Shown: positions 14,030-26,760 of the stretch, piece by piece
Numbering within the stretch: the first letter of the stretch is position 1
Layout: each line of letters begins with the position of its first letter
From: Atopsyche davidsoni
Lineage: Eukaryota > Arthropoda > Insecta > Trichoptera > Hydrobiosidae
Assembly: GCA_022113835.1 (NCBI GenBank)
Contig: JAILWY010000023.1
Location: 4,092,001 to 4,156,000 of the forward strand
Direction of reading: 5' to 3'
DNA length: 64,000 nucleotides
Notes under the pieces: model-generated
Database searches by the model: none
The model's input: only the letters and a program-made list of their open reading frames with translations
What the model was told of the DNA's origin: nothing
Made by a program: the position numbers and the translations under genes

Positions 14030-14552
14030 TCCTGCTCGGGATTCAGCACCGGCGATCTAACGAAGCCGGAAGAGTGGCACTGGGTTGCACCTTCAGCACG
14101 AGGGCGCGCGCTCGCACGGCTGCGGCGCGGGGGCTGATGGCGCGGGGGCTGGTGGCGCGGGGGCTGATCGCGCGGGGGCTGGTCGCGCGCTCATCATCAT
14201 CACCAGCTCGGCTGTACTCGCGCAATGGCGGCAATTTGGATGGCGCTGGTCTGGCGGCGTGCGATCGACTGCGCCTCTAAGCACTTAATGACATGGTCCG
14301 ACTCTTCGTCCCGTCTTCCCTCTCCCTCCGCCGCCGTCCGGCGCTCGGATTGGCGGAAAAGCGCGGGCCGCCCCCGGCTGGCGCTCCTATTGGCCCGCGC
14401 GCTCCATTCTTTTTGTGAACAGCAGGGAACGCGGCGCTCCGATTGGCGCACAGCTCCTTTGTTGCTCTGGAGGGGCGGGGCTTGTTTTGGAGCTGGTTGT
14501 GTGGATTGTTGCCTTCAGTTTTCGGTTCAGTCGTTGCTGGACCGTCAGAATG
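14030..14552 (+). promoter_or_regulatory. CpG-rich promoter island with possible first exon
   Basis: About 500 bases of strongly GC- and CpG-rich DNA. Three ATTGG (inverted CCAAT) boxes lie near 14348, 14389 and 14440, followed by a GC box GGGGCGGGGC at about 14472. Two TCAGT initiators are at 14515 and 14527. An ATG at 14550-14552 is followed at once by a donor-like GTAAAT, so a first exon could end right after its start codon. No downstream exon is recognised in the window. Many short open frames here come only from the high GC. Confidence 0.5.
14125..14184. repeat. 15-bp GC-rich minisatellite, four units
   Basis: The unit GCGCGGGGGCTGATG is repeated four times at 14125, 14140, 14155 and 14170, alternating TGATG/TGGTG/TGATC/TGGTC endings. 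It sits inside the promoter-like island. Confidence 0.85.
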
Positions 14553-16105
14553 GTAAATTCTGGAAGTATTAGAATTGAAATTGACTCAAAATTAAAATGA
14601 GACAAGCATTTCCAATGCCTTGATGGATTGACAAACTTTTTGAGAATGATTTTTCTGTGTACCAACAGGATGCCATGTGCTTAATAAAAATTAGTTAGTA
14701 AAATTCCTCAATTTAAAAAAACGTGTAACAAATAATAGGTAGGTATATAATAAGTGCCTTTAGCTTAAATATTTATAATATTAATATATAATAGTTCATA
14801 TTCATGAATGTATATAGTAATTCAATTGAATTATTTTTAAGTGTAATAAATATATAATATTCTAATATGTATACACAATAAACCATCATGTCTTAGACAA
14901 ATCAATTTTCTTTCAGAAACTAAAGTTAACAATTGCAATTATAAAATAAATAATACACATTTGTATTGAAAAAAGAGTAGCCATTTTATATACTATGGCC
15001 ATAGTTATACGAAATATTAGGTAAAATATACCTTAAGTTTATAGAATTTCAAAATAATTATAAAAAATAAATTACTATTTACATCTTAGAGCGTAAGCAT
15101 ATTTATTGACACTCCACTATTTAAATAAGAATAGTAAATAAGTAGCAAAGATTAAAAATATTTCACAAACATCAGTAGACTTTAATATTATTGTTGCGAA
15201 TATTTTTTCACACATGACACTTTAAAGTAAATATATAACCACTTGGACAAAGTACGCACTGTAAAGTATATATCTAAAGAATATGTAATTAAATCGATAA
15301 ATTTATCCTAGTCTTTAAAAACGAATAAATGAATTAAATCAATAGTAATAGCAATTAATTTTAAATCTAGATTTCATCGATTGATTCCATATAATGATAG
15401 TAAAGTCCCAAGCAGTTACTTATTATTAAATTTTACAAAATAATTAAATTTTAGGCTCACGGTAACTTTGGTTCCGTTGAAATAAAAAAAGCAAATATAA
15501 AAAGGAGCGGAAAATTGAAAACCTTATTTGTAATTTATATAAAAGAATACAAATGTGGTTTGATTTTCTTTATTTATACTAAACTGTTTCAACAAAGTAT
15601 CTAAAAATTTCAGTTAATATTTCTTTTTGATTTGAGATATAGCACCTCAAAATTGCCTTTATCCAATGCTTTTATAATTAGCATAGTTTTTTGACGTTAT
15701 TCGTTAATAACCGTTTGGTTGTTGTTTGTGCCATAGCACGTATAGGCAGCTTTAATATTACGTCCTATTATTCTTTTAATAAGTACATACTTACAATTTT
15801 AGGACTAACTATATTTTTAAGAGAAATCATTTATAAACAAAATAGTCACCATGCTCAGAATACTGTAATCAGTTCATTTATATGTACTCATATTAGTGCA
15901 TAAGAGTTTTTATATCCAACGAAAAGAAATCATAGTTAAACCAGGCATCATTGTTTTATACGTATCCCCGAATACAAGTATTACATATTTTAAAATATAT
16001 ACGGTAAAGTCTAGTAAATGTACTGGTATTTTTGAATTTTTTTAAAGCATTTGAATCAGCTCATACTTTTTTATATTACATATCAAAATAATATCGTTCC
16101 AAAAC
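14553..16105. other. AT-rich non-coding sequence
   Basis: No supported feature. If the 14.5-kb promoter is real, this is the start of its first intron. Confidence 0.45.
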
Positions 16106-16270
16106 GACCAGCTAATCCATAGGGCTGCCGACAGCGGAACCCCGCGGGGTCGTGGTGCCGCGCACGCGCCCTGCCCAGGAAACATCCCTTACGCCGGGGT
16201 TGCGGGGCTGACGGGGAGAGCATTAATCTGGAATACCATCAGATGCTCAACGACTAGGGCTGACACCACG
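16106..16270. repeat. GC-rich block, probable retroposon fragment
   Basis: A CG-rich stretch (with ACCCCGCGGGGT palindrome) interrupts AT-rich DNA. No frame or known motif was identified. It resembles other GC-rich blocks at 20.5, 30.0, 31.3 and 38.6 kb in composition only. Confidence 0.25.
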
Positions 16271-17034
16271 ACGTCACTCAATACTTCATAACTTGCTCAT
16301 AAAACCTTTACAAGCATTACAATAATAACGAAATAGATCTCACCATGTTTTACTGTTTATTGTATATAGTTTTATTGGATTAACTGCGAGTCGTTCTGTA
16401 GTGCAATTTTCATTGCATATTTAAGTTTTTTTAAGTATGCTCGTTATATTTCTTTCTCGATACCAACTCAATCATTATTTTGAAAAAACCCTACCCTAAC
16501 CGTACCCTGAAGATATGTGAAAGACCTGGGATGATTGTGGAGAGATTTATGAAAGTACATTGTAACAGTGGGTGAGGAGAGCACCTGTTATATCAGATCT
16601 AAATATAAGGAAAAGTATGCATTATAGTACAATTTTATTGCAGCAATACGCAGGCTTTTCTTTTGAATATAAAACTGCGGTATAGAAGGACTCGGAGACC
16701 CACTACACTAATATACATAAGAAAACCATGAACAGACATAGAGATATATTCAGTGAAATAGTCACTAACCTGCTTTGAAGAGAAACACTTAAAGAAGAAG
16801 GATATTTGCAAATTGTAGCATTATTTTGTAAACATAATTTAAACTTGAGTTTCTACGAAAATAATGGTGTGATCTGGCCTAAATCCAAAATTTAAAATGT
16901 CGGGGGGATCGAAAATCACAGTTAGAGAATATAAGTGGTCCTAAAATGATTATCATGTTTATAACGAAGTAAATATAAAAACGTCCGTGTCCAAACAATA
17001 ACTATGTATTCAATTAAATAAATAACGCCGGGCT
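16271..17034. other. Non-coding sequence
   Basis: No supported feature. Confidence 0.45.
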
Positions 17035-17110
17035 TCTACATTCGATTCGAAATCGAATTGGTGAGTCCGATTCGATTCGATCCGACTGTCGAATCGAATC
17101 GTCAGAGAAG
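17035..17110. repeat. ATTCGATTCGA direct and inverted repeat cluster
   Basis: Several copies of GATTCGATTCGA and its reverse complement TCGAATCGAATC occur within 70 bases. Confidence 0.6.
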
Positions 17111-17918
17111 ATGCGCAGAATCTACTGGGAAAAAACAATCTACCCGCCGGTGTGTTCACGTAACCTGGTAATTCGATATTTTAATAAAAAAAATGTATAA
17201 ATTTACACCCATGGCGTATGTCCAAAATCAAATTACAGTAAAAATATCATATACTGAAAATAAATTATCTATAAATAATAATATATATTTTTCTAATACT
17301 GCTAATGCAGAAACCACGTTTATTTAATATTAAAGCATTTGTTTCAAATTCAATACAAACTCTAAAACCCATAATTGGATTAATAAACAGAATAAGAAAT
17401 TTAGAATTAATAAAGAATTTATTATAATTATAATGAGTTTCTTAATAAAATTTATTTTTTAATGTGTATTAAATACAGTAACACATTAAAAATATTAAAT
17501 AAAATTATATTATAATTAGTAAAAATATTATTAAAAATTTTATATTCAACCCTGGATTGTTTTTAATATTCAACGTTAATTTGATATTCAATTTAATGAT
17601 AGTTGCTTTATCTTGTGATGATGATAACCTATTTCATATTTTATTGTGCTCATGCTGTGGACACAGCCATGCCCGAATTTCGAGCTCAGCTCCCCGAATG
17701 TGGTCTGGCAGCTGCTCCATCACTTGACTCATCAATGTATGCTCGGATTTCACACCAGAGATCTCACCTGGCTTGTCCAGGCAGATTTTTGTAAAGAAAT
17801 AAAAGAGTTCCAAAAACTATCTTATATATGAAGTAATATTTAAATTATTACAGTGGTTATGGGACCCAAAAATCATTCTCAGCTGATTACTGATTACAAA
17901 AACTACTTCATTACAACT
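17111..17918. other. AT-rich non-coding sequence
   Basis: No supported feature. Open frames around 17603-17831 overlap each other and match nothing known. Confidence 0.45.
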
Positions 17919-18061
17919 AAAGCTATCCACATACGCTAAAACATAACCGAAAGATCAGCTAATAATAGCGTTTTTTTTGCATGTTGTTTTTTTTAAAGAA
18001 AAACTTTTTGAAAAATGCCCAAAATAATAACACACCGTCTTGCAGCGTGTAAAGGCAGCCT
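17919..18061. mobile_element. Palindromic MITE-like family copy
   Basis: Left end AGCTATCCACATACGCTAAA followed by ACATAACCGAAAG; right end TTGCAGCGTGTAAAGGCAGC. It is a diverged member of the 36.1/41.8-kb family. Confidence 0.5.
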
Positions 18062-20034
18062 TAAATGTTTTCCACTTTTGTATACAGCATAACTGCATAT
18101 TTATCCTCACTAACGTGTTAGATTATTGCTGAGCCCCTGAAATATGAATCGTGTGAGCTTATTGCTCCACGGGGACTAAAAGCAGGCACCCATTGTCGAC
18201 GAGCCAGTTTGATAACTATTGGCGGTTACAAGTTTCAGCCTCATCTAAATTATGCAAAATTTAGGTAGTCGAGCCACACGTGAAACAATGAAAAAAATCT
18301 TCGTCAGATATTTTCATGACGCCGGTAGAATTCGTAATTTTTCAAGGTTATGTAAGTCTTTTAATTTGAATTTAAAAACAAATATGCATATATGGAATCT
18401 TCATTCTAAGGTTTCGGCAGATGTCAGGCCAAGAAAGACGAAAGATTTTACTAATTTGACTTATAGTAGTTATTTGTTAGATTCGATAAATGCGTTTTAT
18501 TTTTCCTAAAAATAATTACATTGAATTAAAGTATTACAAGTCAATGGGTATGTAATGCAAAATGCAAGGTGGCAACCCTAATGAAGTATCATAAACTATG
18601 TTTTAGATGTCGACTGTTAGTTCTTTATGGTCTACCGTTGTTAATTATTCAAAATGGAGTTTTTATGTAAAGTCGCCGACTCGGCGAGAGACTCGGCGGG
18701 CCGGTAGCACCGCGGCAGATGAGAAACAAACATTATACGTTGCGAATTAAATGTATATTATTTGGAGTAATTCGCACTTAATTACTGGGATCATGCTGCA
18801 GTGAATACAAAATGTTTATTTCATATTTATGATAACGTTAATCGCTAAGCGGCGCTCGCTTGAGATCGCGAAATCGCCTTCTGCATCAAATATAACATTA
18901 TTTTTGAATAAGATTTACTGTAGACGTGCTTTTGGTGCTTTAATACACCTTTTTATTTAATTTTGAGACAAATGTACACTTCATATATTCACGTATACAT
19001 TAATATATTTAAAACAATTAAATATTCACTCACTGCTTTTGAAAATTTTAAAACTGTTTATATTCTAATAAAACTAAAATTTAATCAGGTTAGCAATGTG
19101 TGGAATAGATAAATGTTATCTTATTCGATTTTTATTTAAGCTGGAAATTTCCAGACAAATTACTTTTTGTAACTCAAAAACATTTTGTAATAAAAAATTA
19201 TCTTGTGTGTAGGATATTATCTTTATTGTTTGAATAACAACTCTTTCCTTCTCCGTCGCAATTTTAATTAAGATCTTACCTATATAGTTTGATTAAATAT
19301 ATAAATAAAGCATATAGAAGCCTTTTTTTATTATTTATCACATATTTTATTTATGCCAAAAATTTTACTACTAGAGCGAGCCATAAAATTTTACCACGAG
19401 CCATAAAATATATTTTGAGTGTGTACAAGTTTATATATTTTTTTAAGTACATAATCTATTTGTGCTTGATTATGTTTTTTTTTTCTTATGTGATGAGTTA
19501 CCTAAACTATTTATTAAAATCACAATGAAAATTATTGTTATTAGATATTGAAACAAAAATTGTAATTTTTTTAATTTTAACAATAAGTTTTGGGTCATCA
19601 GAGTCATTCAGTTTCACAGTACAAGAAGACAGACTTATTTCTTTACTTTTAAATAATTAAATGTGTTTATTTTTTAAATACCCAGACACATAATTCAGTT
19701 GAACTTTTAATAGTCCACTATTAAAAGTCCAATATTATATTGTGTCAAAGCAATATTATATTGAAATTGAAATAGATTTTTTAACAAATTTATAAAAATC
19801 GTGCTACAATCATTTGCATTAAATAACTTCATTGAGAAATTTGTATGGTAGATATTTTATAACCTTTGAGCTTGTCGTGTAAAAATTTAGATCAAAAAAT
19901 ACTCGATTTGATTAAAAAGATGATCATGAAATATAAACTAAATAAAGACCTTTTGATTTAGGCCGCGATAATATTAAAATTGTCCTCAAATGACGTTGGG
20001 AAAATTTTATTCTATAAATCTTTATATTATTTAG
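18062..20034. other. AT-rich non-coding sequence
   Basis: No gene is supported. A small GC-rich patch lies at 18665-18720. Confidence 0.45.
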
Positions 20035-20470
20035 GTTAGTTAAAGTCTTGATAAGTATTTTGTACAATTTCTTTTTACAGGTGACGTAACAAATCAGACT
20101 CTACCAAAGTTTTCTCTCTCTAGTCACCTTTGATTATTAGTTTTTTTTATATTGAGTAACTTCATTGAAAATCCAAATGTCATAATTAATACAATTTATG
20201 ATGAATTATATAATATTATATGATAAGAGTTGATAATAAAGAGTATTAGTATAATGATAAAAGAAGCTTTGTATTTTGTCTTTCAGCTAAACTGAAACTT
20301 GTTTAGTTAAGCATCTGATGATGACCCAGTGTATTGGGTCGAAACTAGTAATGCAAATAATTTTAATAAACTCAAAGTGAAGACAAAATACAAACCTCCT
20401 TTTATCATTATAATAATGGATCTTCACGAATCAAATGCCTTGTCCCTCAACAAGGAGTATTAGAAATTAA
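20035..20470. repeat. Dispersed repeat family A, copy 1, with inner inverted repeat
   Basis: Block 20035-20200 matches 29685-29806 in the same direction. Block 20380-20465 matches 29606-29680 in reverse. Inside, about 35-base inverted termini (TATAATGATAAAAG...TTTGTATTTTGTCTT) bound 20250-20416, the shape of a MITE. Confidence 0.6.
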
Positions 20471-20499
20471 AAACCTGCACAATTATCACGATACATAAT

Positions 20500-20699
20500 A
20501 TGAGCAGCAGCCCACACGTCATGCGGGCAGGTACACGAGGCATGATACATAACGGCGCGGCATTAACGTCTTCATCGGTAATCGAACCGCGGACCCGCCA
20601 GTCCGGCCGAGGCAGCGGCGGCCCGGAACTAACGGCCGTGTACTACAGCTGCACCCGACACTTCCCGGCCTCCGCGCGCCGCTACTGATCTGTGCATAC
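20500..20699. repeat. GC-rich block of unknown origin
   Basis: A CG-rich stretch with a 62-codon open frame that matches nothing recognised. It is probably retroposon-derived or old regulatory DNA. Confidence 0.2.
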
Positions 20700-20785
20700 G
20701 CTATGCACGGCTAACGCTTCGCGGCTTCAGTGGACAGCATCCTACAGACTACAAACACCTGGGTTCAAATCCAGAGAGTAACGGA
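20700..20785 (+). mobile_element. tRNA-derived SINE head
   Basis: A box-A-like GCGGCTTCAGTGGACAG (about 20719) is followed by a perfect T-arm CTGGGTTCAAATCCAG (20759-20774 region) with box B GGTTCAAATCC. The 5' acceptor strand does not pair, so this is SINE rather than tRNA. Confidence 0.55.
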
Positions 20786-20817
20786 TCCGACTGTTCTGAA
20801 TAAAAAATTGTCTACCA

Positions 20818-21298
20818 CATGGGTTCCCAACGTGGTCAATACCGACCCCCAGGGGTCGATTCTACCCTGCAAGGGGTCGATGACAGTGAAAAATTAAAAG
20901 GGGGTCTACAAGAGTGGATCCCATTGGCCATGTTGACCACGATATTTACGACAATATGCGCGTTGAGTTAACACAACTGAACGACTACTTTCAATGTACA
21001 GCGTCACTATTTCGGCGCGTTGTTTCAGTGTGAAGCATGGTTAAAATTGTAATGAATTAATATTTTAAAACGTGTTTACTTAAGTCAATTGGTTTATAAA
21101 TGTCAAAGATATTCAAGGTTTACATACCGACATAAAATATGGCGCACCTTGTATATCAGATGTCAAAAATACGTTTGAAGTTGATGAATTTTATAAACAT
21201 TCAATATTAGCAAGGCCCCTGCTTTGCTTCTTAAAACTTCGTCTTCGTCGAAAAACTCGACAAGGGGTCGACGGGACAAAATAGTTTGGGAACCTATG
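20818..21298. mobile_element. Non-autonomous hAT-type DNA transposon, 481 bp
   Basis: Terminal inverted repeats begin CATGGGTTCCCAA and end TTGGGAACCTATG, as in many hAT elements. The 8-base flanks GTCTACCA (20810-20817) and GTCTATCA (21299-21306) differ by one base and fit an hAT target-site duplication. Subterminal AGGGGTCGA words occur at both ends. There is no transposase frame, so it must have been moved by a related autonomous element. Confidence 0.8.
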
Positions 21299-22193
21299 GT
21301 CTATCACCTCAAACGGAAGAAAGATCTTCTGTGAAAAAAATATATCTCAAACATACAGAACAGGACACTAAACGTAACTTAACCTAACCCAGAATGTTCG
21401 TGAAAAATTAAATTAAAATGAACAGTGCGATATGTGGTTGTAATGCTATGTTATAAAAAATATATATAAGTCTGCAATTGAGTTTATTATGTGGAGATTT
21501 CATTAAAACCAACTTAATACAACATATATATATATATCCATTTAGTCTTCAAGGAAGTTACCGCGAAAGATCGTAGATGTGTTCGTCATCCTAGACGCTT
21601 TATGAAGGTGGGAGCAGGATGCTTGAAGGTATTTTTTATATTTGAAGACTCGCTCTTCATTATCGGCAGACGGAGGCTTTCAAGCGGCGCCGCGCGCTTT
21701 TCAACCGGAAGCACTAGACTTCAGCCCCGCGAGCCTCTCAATGCACCGCCGAGGGTCAGCTAGGATCTAGTATGGCCACGGAGAGAAATTAATTTAAGTA
21801 TATTTTTTACATTAAAATATTAACTTTGTCCTTTAGCCCGTTTTGACGACAACTGCAATTTGAATAAAATCATAATTTTTGAGTTTTGGGAGAATAACAA
21901 TAAACGGCTTTTAATTCACTTCTTCAAATAATGTAAATTGATTGAAGTTTTGAGTTGACGAAAGTATGTTTATTGTGGTGTTTGTCTTGCGGTTTGTCGC
22001 TGAATACAATTATACAAATGTGTCCTATTTTCGATAATATATTTATGTGATTTGCTTTAACAGTTTTGTAAATATATCGTTTTTGATCATGAAACTTTAC
22101 AAAATGGTAAGAAGACCGCTTTGTTCTAGCAAACAATTGTCAATAAATAAGAAAAATTATGATTAGATAGGAAAATCAATAATCACAGGTATT
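21299..22193. other. Non-coding sequence with a GC-balanced patch
   Basis: A (TA)n run lies near 21520-21535. The patch 21550-21785 has balanced composition but no frame or motif I can name. Confidence 0.4.
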
Positions 22194-22383
22194 TTTTTAT
22201 TTAAAGTGTCTTATTACACTAAACGTTCTGTCTAAGTAAAATAAAATATAAATATAACTCATTAATCATTTGAGAAATTGAAGATGTCTTTTTATTTAAA
22301 GTGCCTCATTACAATAAACCTTCTGTCTAGGTAAAATAAAATATAAATATAACTCATTACTCATTTGAGAAACTGAAGATGTC
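22194..22383. repeat. Tandem duplication, two 95-bp units
   Basis: Units 22194-22288 and 22289-22383 are direct repeats, about 90 percent identical by eye, each ending GAAGATGTC. It is an isolated local duplication. Confidence 0.9.
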
Positions 22384-23126
22384 TTAAAAACTGAAACTAA
22401 AAGATACTCTTTGTAAAATTTCTTTGTAAAAGATACATTGTAAAAATCAAAAACTCAGTAATATAGTTGTGTGGCATTGTATTAGATTAAATGAGATATT
22501 TATTGAAACATATAATGAAAAAAAATTGTATTAAAAACTAGCATTTCGTTGATCGCTAGTCGGTGTCGCTGGGTTTTCAATATTCAATACCAAATACTTT
22601 TTGCAGAACCTCATAATTTTCAAAACAAATACTTCTTAACTATTAATCATAATTATATTAACAAATAACAAAATTTAATTCCAACACTCCCAAACCAAAT
22701 ACAACAATGAAAGCCAAGACCTCCATTCGAATACTGATCGGTATAACAAAAAAAAAAAAAAAACAAAATGGGACCTAAAAAACCGCCTCGTGGAGATCGG
22801 TGCTGGCGATACGCAAGTCATGCAGTTCGATAATTAATCCACATCATGAATGGATGGGCTGGAGGGAGCGCACAGTAGCGCCGCGCCCCTCCTCGCCCGA
22901 CTCGCCCGTAATTGGACGATGCGGCTCCTCAGGTGTCGGGGCACGATCACATTTGGCATGTTTTGGTAGTGATGCTTTGAATATTACTTAACCGTCTTTG
23001 GTTTGTTTTTCTTTTGAATTTGTGACGTGCTGTTGACTCACCAAGCTCAGGCGTACAGCTTTTTCATTGCATGCAGAATATTTATAATATTTTCTCACGC
23101 TTTCTATCATATAGTTCATCTTCATC
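22384..23126. other. Non-coding sequence with poly-A run and GC-balanced block
   Basis: A pure A run lies at about 22749-22763. The block 22795-22950 is GC-rich without a recognised product. Confidence 0.4.
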
Positions 23127-23510
23127 AAGAGGAGGTTGGCGACCATTTCACTGAGCATATACTCATGCTGAACGAGTGTTCATGGTTTTCTAAGGGGAAA
23201 GGGGTCCCCGGGTCCTTCTACACCGCAGTTTTATATTGGAAGAAAATGTCTGTGTATTGCTGCTGCCCAATAGCATTATTATTTAATCCTTTCCTTACAA
23301 AGCTCTGGCATTTAGATCCGATACTCCTTCTGCAGCAGGCTACAAAAACAATAGCAGAAACCCTTAACCTAACCTAACCTAACCTACCCCCCCCCCCCCC
23401 CATCCAAAGCACTTCTTTTCACAATCATTCCAAGTCCACTACTCTATTTTCGATCCTTAGAGTACAGAATAGCAACCATGCATAAGCAACATAATGGCTA
23501 GAGCTGGGAG
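23127..23510. repeat. Dispersed repeat family B, copy 1
   Basis: It matches 32491-32800 in the same orientation, beginning GAGGAGGTTGGCGACCATTT and ending near AGAGCTGGGAG. Copy 1 carries an extra insertion with CCTAA units and a C15 run. Frames are broken and no protein was recognised. It is probably a retroelement or SINE/LINE remnant. Confidence 0.7.
23366..23401. repeat. Telomere-like (CCTAA)n and C15 run
   Basis: Four AACCT units (complement TTAGG, the common insect telomere repeat) at 23366-23385 are followed by 15 consecutive C bases. Confidence 0.85.
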
Positions 23511-25060
23511 ATCATATGGTTACCTACATTTAATACCATTATATTTTTTCTCTTTATTTAAAGTGCTTTTATCATTTGAATTAAAAAAGTGTAAGAATTC
23601 AAATTATTTATGAACGTTTATTAAAAATAAAACTGTTTTAATTAATTTTAAAAATCATAAAATGCTTACTCAAGTGGTACTGTGCTAGTTTTACCATACA
23701 AAGATTCAAATTTATTATTATGTTTAAAAAATTTAATATTATGTTTACCTTGTGAACAACAAAAATTTTAATTAAAAAAAATAGTTCAAATTCAGTTTGA
23801 ATTTACGAAAATCTATCTATATTAAATGAAATATCATAAAACACTGGTGTATTATGTAGCTAACTAAAAAAACATTTTTTTTTAAATATCATTTTACAGC
23901 AGTACGAATTAAACTTTTAATCAAAACATTCTAACTACGTAATGATTATTATAAAATTGCTTATCATTATTTTAAAATTGTAAATCTTGTAGATATAGAA
24001 ATGACTCACAATATATCTTACAATAGCAGATGGATGGTAAAGGTGGAAGTGGCTAGCTGCAAAAACAGAGCAGTAAAAAATCTTAAGATTGCCCTTAAAT
24101 AAAACTACGCCATATTTATGGTCACATCACAAAGAATATATAATATCGTAACCTAGTTTTGGGTGTTAAGGTATCCACATGTACGAGTATCGCAGTTGAA
24201 ATTTTAATATAATGAAATATTCCCAGGCTCTCCGGAAAACAAATGAAGCTCAAAATAAACAAAAGGGAGCCGTCAGGTGAGTCCATTGTAAGTATTGTGC
24301 TGCAAGGGGCGGCAAGTTTTTTCAAAGACAGTTTTTACAATTTTTTTCGCGCGACAGACAAGCCGACACGTTTTTTTTGCACCCCCTGCTCGGTTATGGT
24401 ATACTTAGCAGGCCCAAACTGGAGTTGTTAGAAGTATGTTTTCTAAAACTGAATACGACGGATTAATTAATTGATTTGTGATTAAATATTTGACCCACTA
24501 GGGTTATGAGACCTGAAAAAAATCGAATCAAATTATGTAAATAAGTTTTCGATATTTTGTTGGTAAAATCGATTGGCAGTCCTGCTGAGTATATGATCTA
24601 ATATATTTTTATTATTTACCCTTGAGCCTAGAGAAAAATGCTGACATTTGAAGAATTTGAATCTACACCTCCTTTATTATCGTGAATTGGTGTTGTATCC
24701 AATACAACCACAGCAAGAATATGAAACGTAAAATGAAAGCTCCAAGCCAACATAGTTTTCTAGATAATTATTTGTGACTTACAAGCATTTTTTTTTATTT
24801 TTGACTCAATATTTATTAATTTAATATTTAACTAAATTTTGCATTTGGTGATGTAAAATTTTATATAAAAAAAAAGTTTTTTTAATTATATTATTTTTAA
24901 AATATTTTATATATTATCTGAAACGTTAAAAAAATATTGAGACTAATTTATTGATTATATTTTTGATTTAATTACTTGTGTATTTTATTCAGCATATGTT
25001 CACATCAACGTGCTATTACATGTCATTTTAAAAAGTATTTTTTAAATGTATCTTACCCAA
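23511..25060. other. AT-rich non-coding sequence
   Basis: No gene supported on either strand. Confidence 0.45.
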
Positions 25061-25330
25061 TCCGGGCAGAGACACAGGTAATAGCCAGATTCTGTCTGCC
25101 AGACCATATAATGGTGTAACCAGGCCCGAAAGTCCAAATCTACCTGCAGGAACAGAGATCCTGCAAAGACACCGACTGGGGCAAAAAAATCCTAGTGTTT
25201 CGTCCTAATAGTTGCTTATTTGTGCTAATATATTTACTTTACGACCCCTGATGATGGACTAATGCTCTGTGTCTAACTCCATTTAGTTTACGACCCCTGA
25301 CTTGATGATTTTCCACGTTGATAACTCCGT
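25061..25330. repeat. Degraded repeat with duplicated TTTACGACCCCTGA
   Basis: A GC-balanced segment (25061-25180) is followed by two copies of TTTACGACCCCTGA about 60 bases apart (near 25237 and 25288). No product recognised. Confidence 0.35.
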
Positions 25331-26659
25331 TGGGTTTTAATTATGATTATGTTGGAAGCTGTGTAGGTATATTGATTTTAATAACATTAATAAACGAATA
25401 CTTTTGAGGTATAAATATTGAATCATTTATTATTTTATTTTTGTCGTTAAAAGACTACCGAATAAAGGTTTATATATTTTACCTATTTTTTAGAATTGTT
25501 TTATTACATCTGATATATTTCCACCACATATCGAAAACCATCGCTGGGTCATGTTTGTGAATTTTCACCAAGCTGTATACAACGTAGTTTTTTTTATTTT
25601 TTATTATTGGACTTTTATAAAATTTCAAATTTTTTAATAATATTGCATTTCGAACTTTCAATTTTATTTTTCACCCTTTTATTCACCTGACTTTCTAAAA
25701 TGTTGTTAAAACAGTTGATTCATATTGTGCCAGTGAAAAGATGGCTCCTTATCTAAGAGATAAGTGCAGCAATCTCTATACAAATCTAGTCACTTCCCAT
25801 ACTTCAGAAATCAATATTTTTTTACATCTACTTTCAATGCCTGAAAGAAGCTGTTGAATTTTAAAATAGCGTCTTGTAACACACAACATGAAAGCCATTT
25901 TGAATGCCTTAAGGCTATTTAGAGTTAGTGGATTATATCCTTTATATTCAATTTTAAGAGCTTGTATTCATGGCGCACTTCTGGTTTGTGAAGTCACGCA
26001 CGCATTAGCTACCAGCGTGCAACAACAAATAATATAACAGATCTAGATAGTACAGCAAGTAAAGAAAACATATTATAGTATATATATTCATATAATATTC
26101 ATGATCTGTTTTACTCTGAAAAAAAAAATATTTTCAAATACTTCACAATTGTTTTCAAACAGATCATATCGACACATGAAATGAAAATACAAATTGTCTT
26201 TTACTTTGTTATTATTCTGCTGAAACTCAGGATCTCATCATTAATACTCAAAAAGCTAACCATTGTGCGAACAAATCAAACGATGTACTATTGTTGTTGT
26301 AATATTATAATAATATAGCTGTTAATGTTACGGTAACTATGATCTGAACTATTAAACGATTTATAAAGTACAGTATTTGTTTGTGAAAAAAACGTGAATA
26401 TTTTTCACGACACCAACTGAACTATTGTAGTACGTTAAATCAGCGATAAATATAATGATAAAAAAGTCATATTTAATAAAAAAATATTTGTGTTTTAGAC
26501 GAGAACGCGTATCAGGTTTATTCTTCAGACCACCAAGCGCTAAAAGTTAGGCAGTCGTATAATGCCTGCAAAAATAAGCTATAAAGGTGTCCCAACAAAT
26601 TGGTTTTAATACCCTATAAATCTCCGCGGGGGGACGGAGACAAAGCAGGGCCGCGGCAG
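25331..26659. other. AT-rich non-coding sequence
   Basis: No supported feature. Confidence 0.45.
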
Positions 26660-26760
26660 GGCGGGGGGCAGGGGGGGCCAGAGGGGGCCAGAGGGGGCCA
26701 GAGGGGGCCAGAAGGGGCCGAAGGGGGCCGGAGGGCGCCGGCGCCAGCCGAGCCGAGGGC
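26660..26760. repeat. 11-bp purine-rich minisatellite
   Basis: The unit GGGGGCCAGAG is repeated about four times cleanly (26672-26715) and then decays to GGGGCCGAAGG and GGGCCGGAGGG variants. It sits in a GC-rich island with open frames on both strands that come only from composition. Confidence 0.8.

Noticed and set aside
14043..14572. Eight overlapping open frames in the GC-rich island
   Set aside because: They occur on both strands and in most frames because stop codons are rare in GC-rich DNA; the translations are minisatellite artefacts.
22194..22383. CRISPR-like repeat
   Set aside because: Only two long direct units with no spacers, in animal DNA.
23366..23401. True telomere end
   Set aside because: Only four CCTAA units in the middle of ordinary sequence and inside a dispersed repeat.
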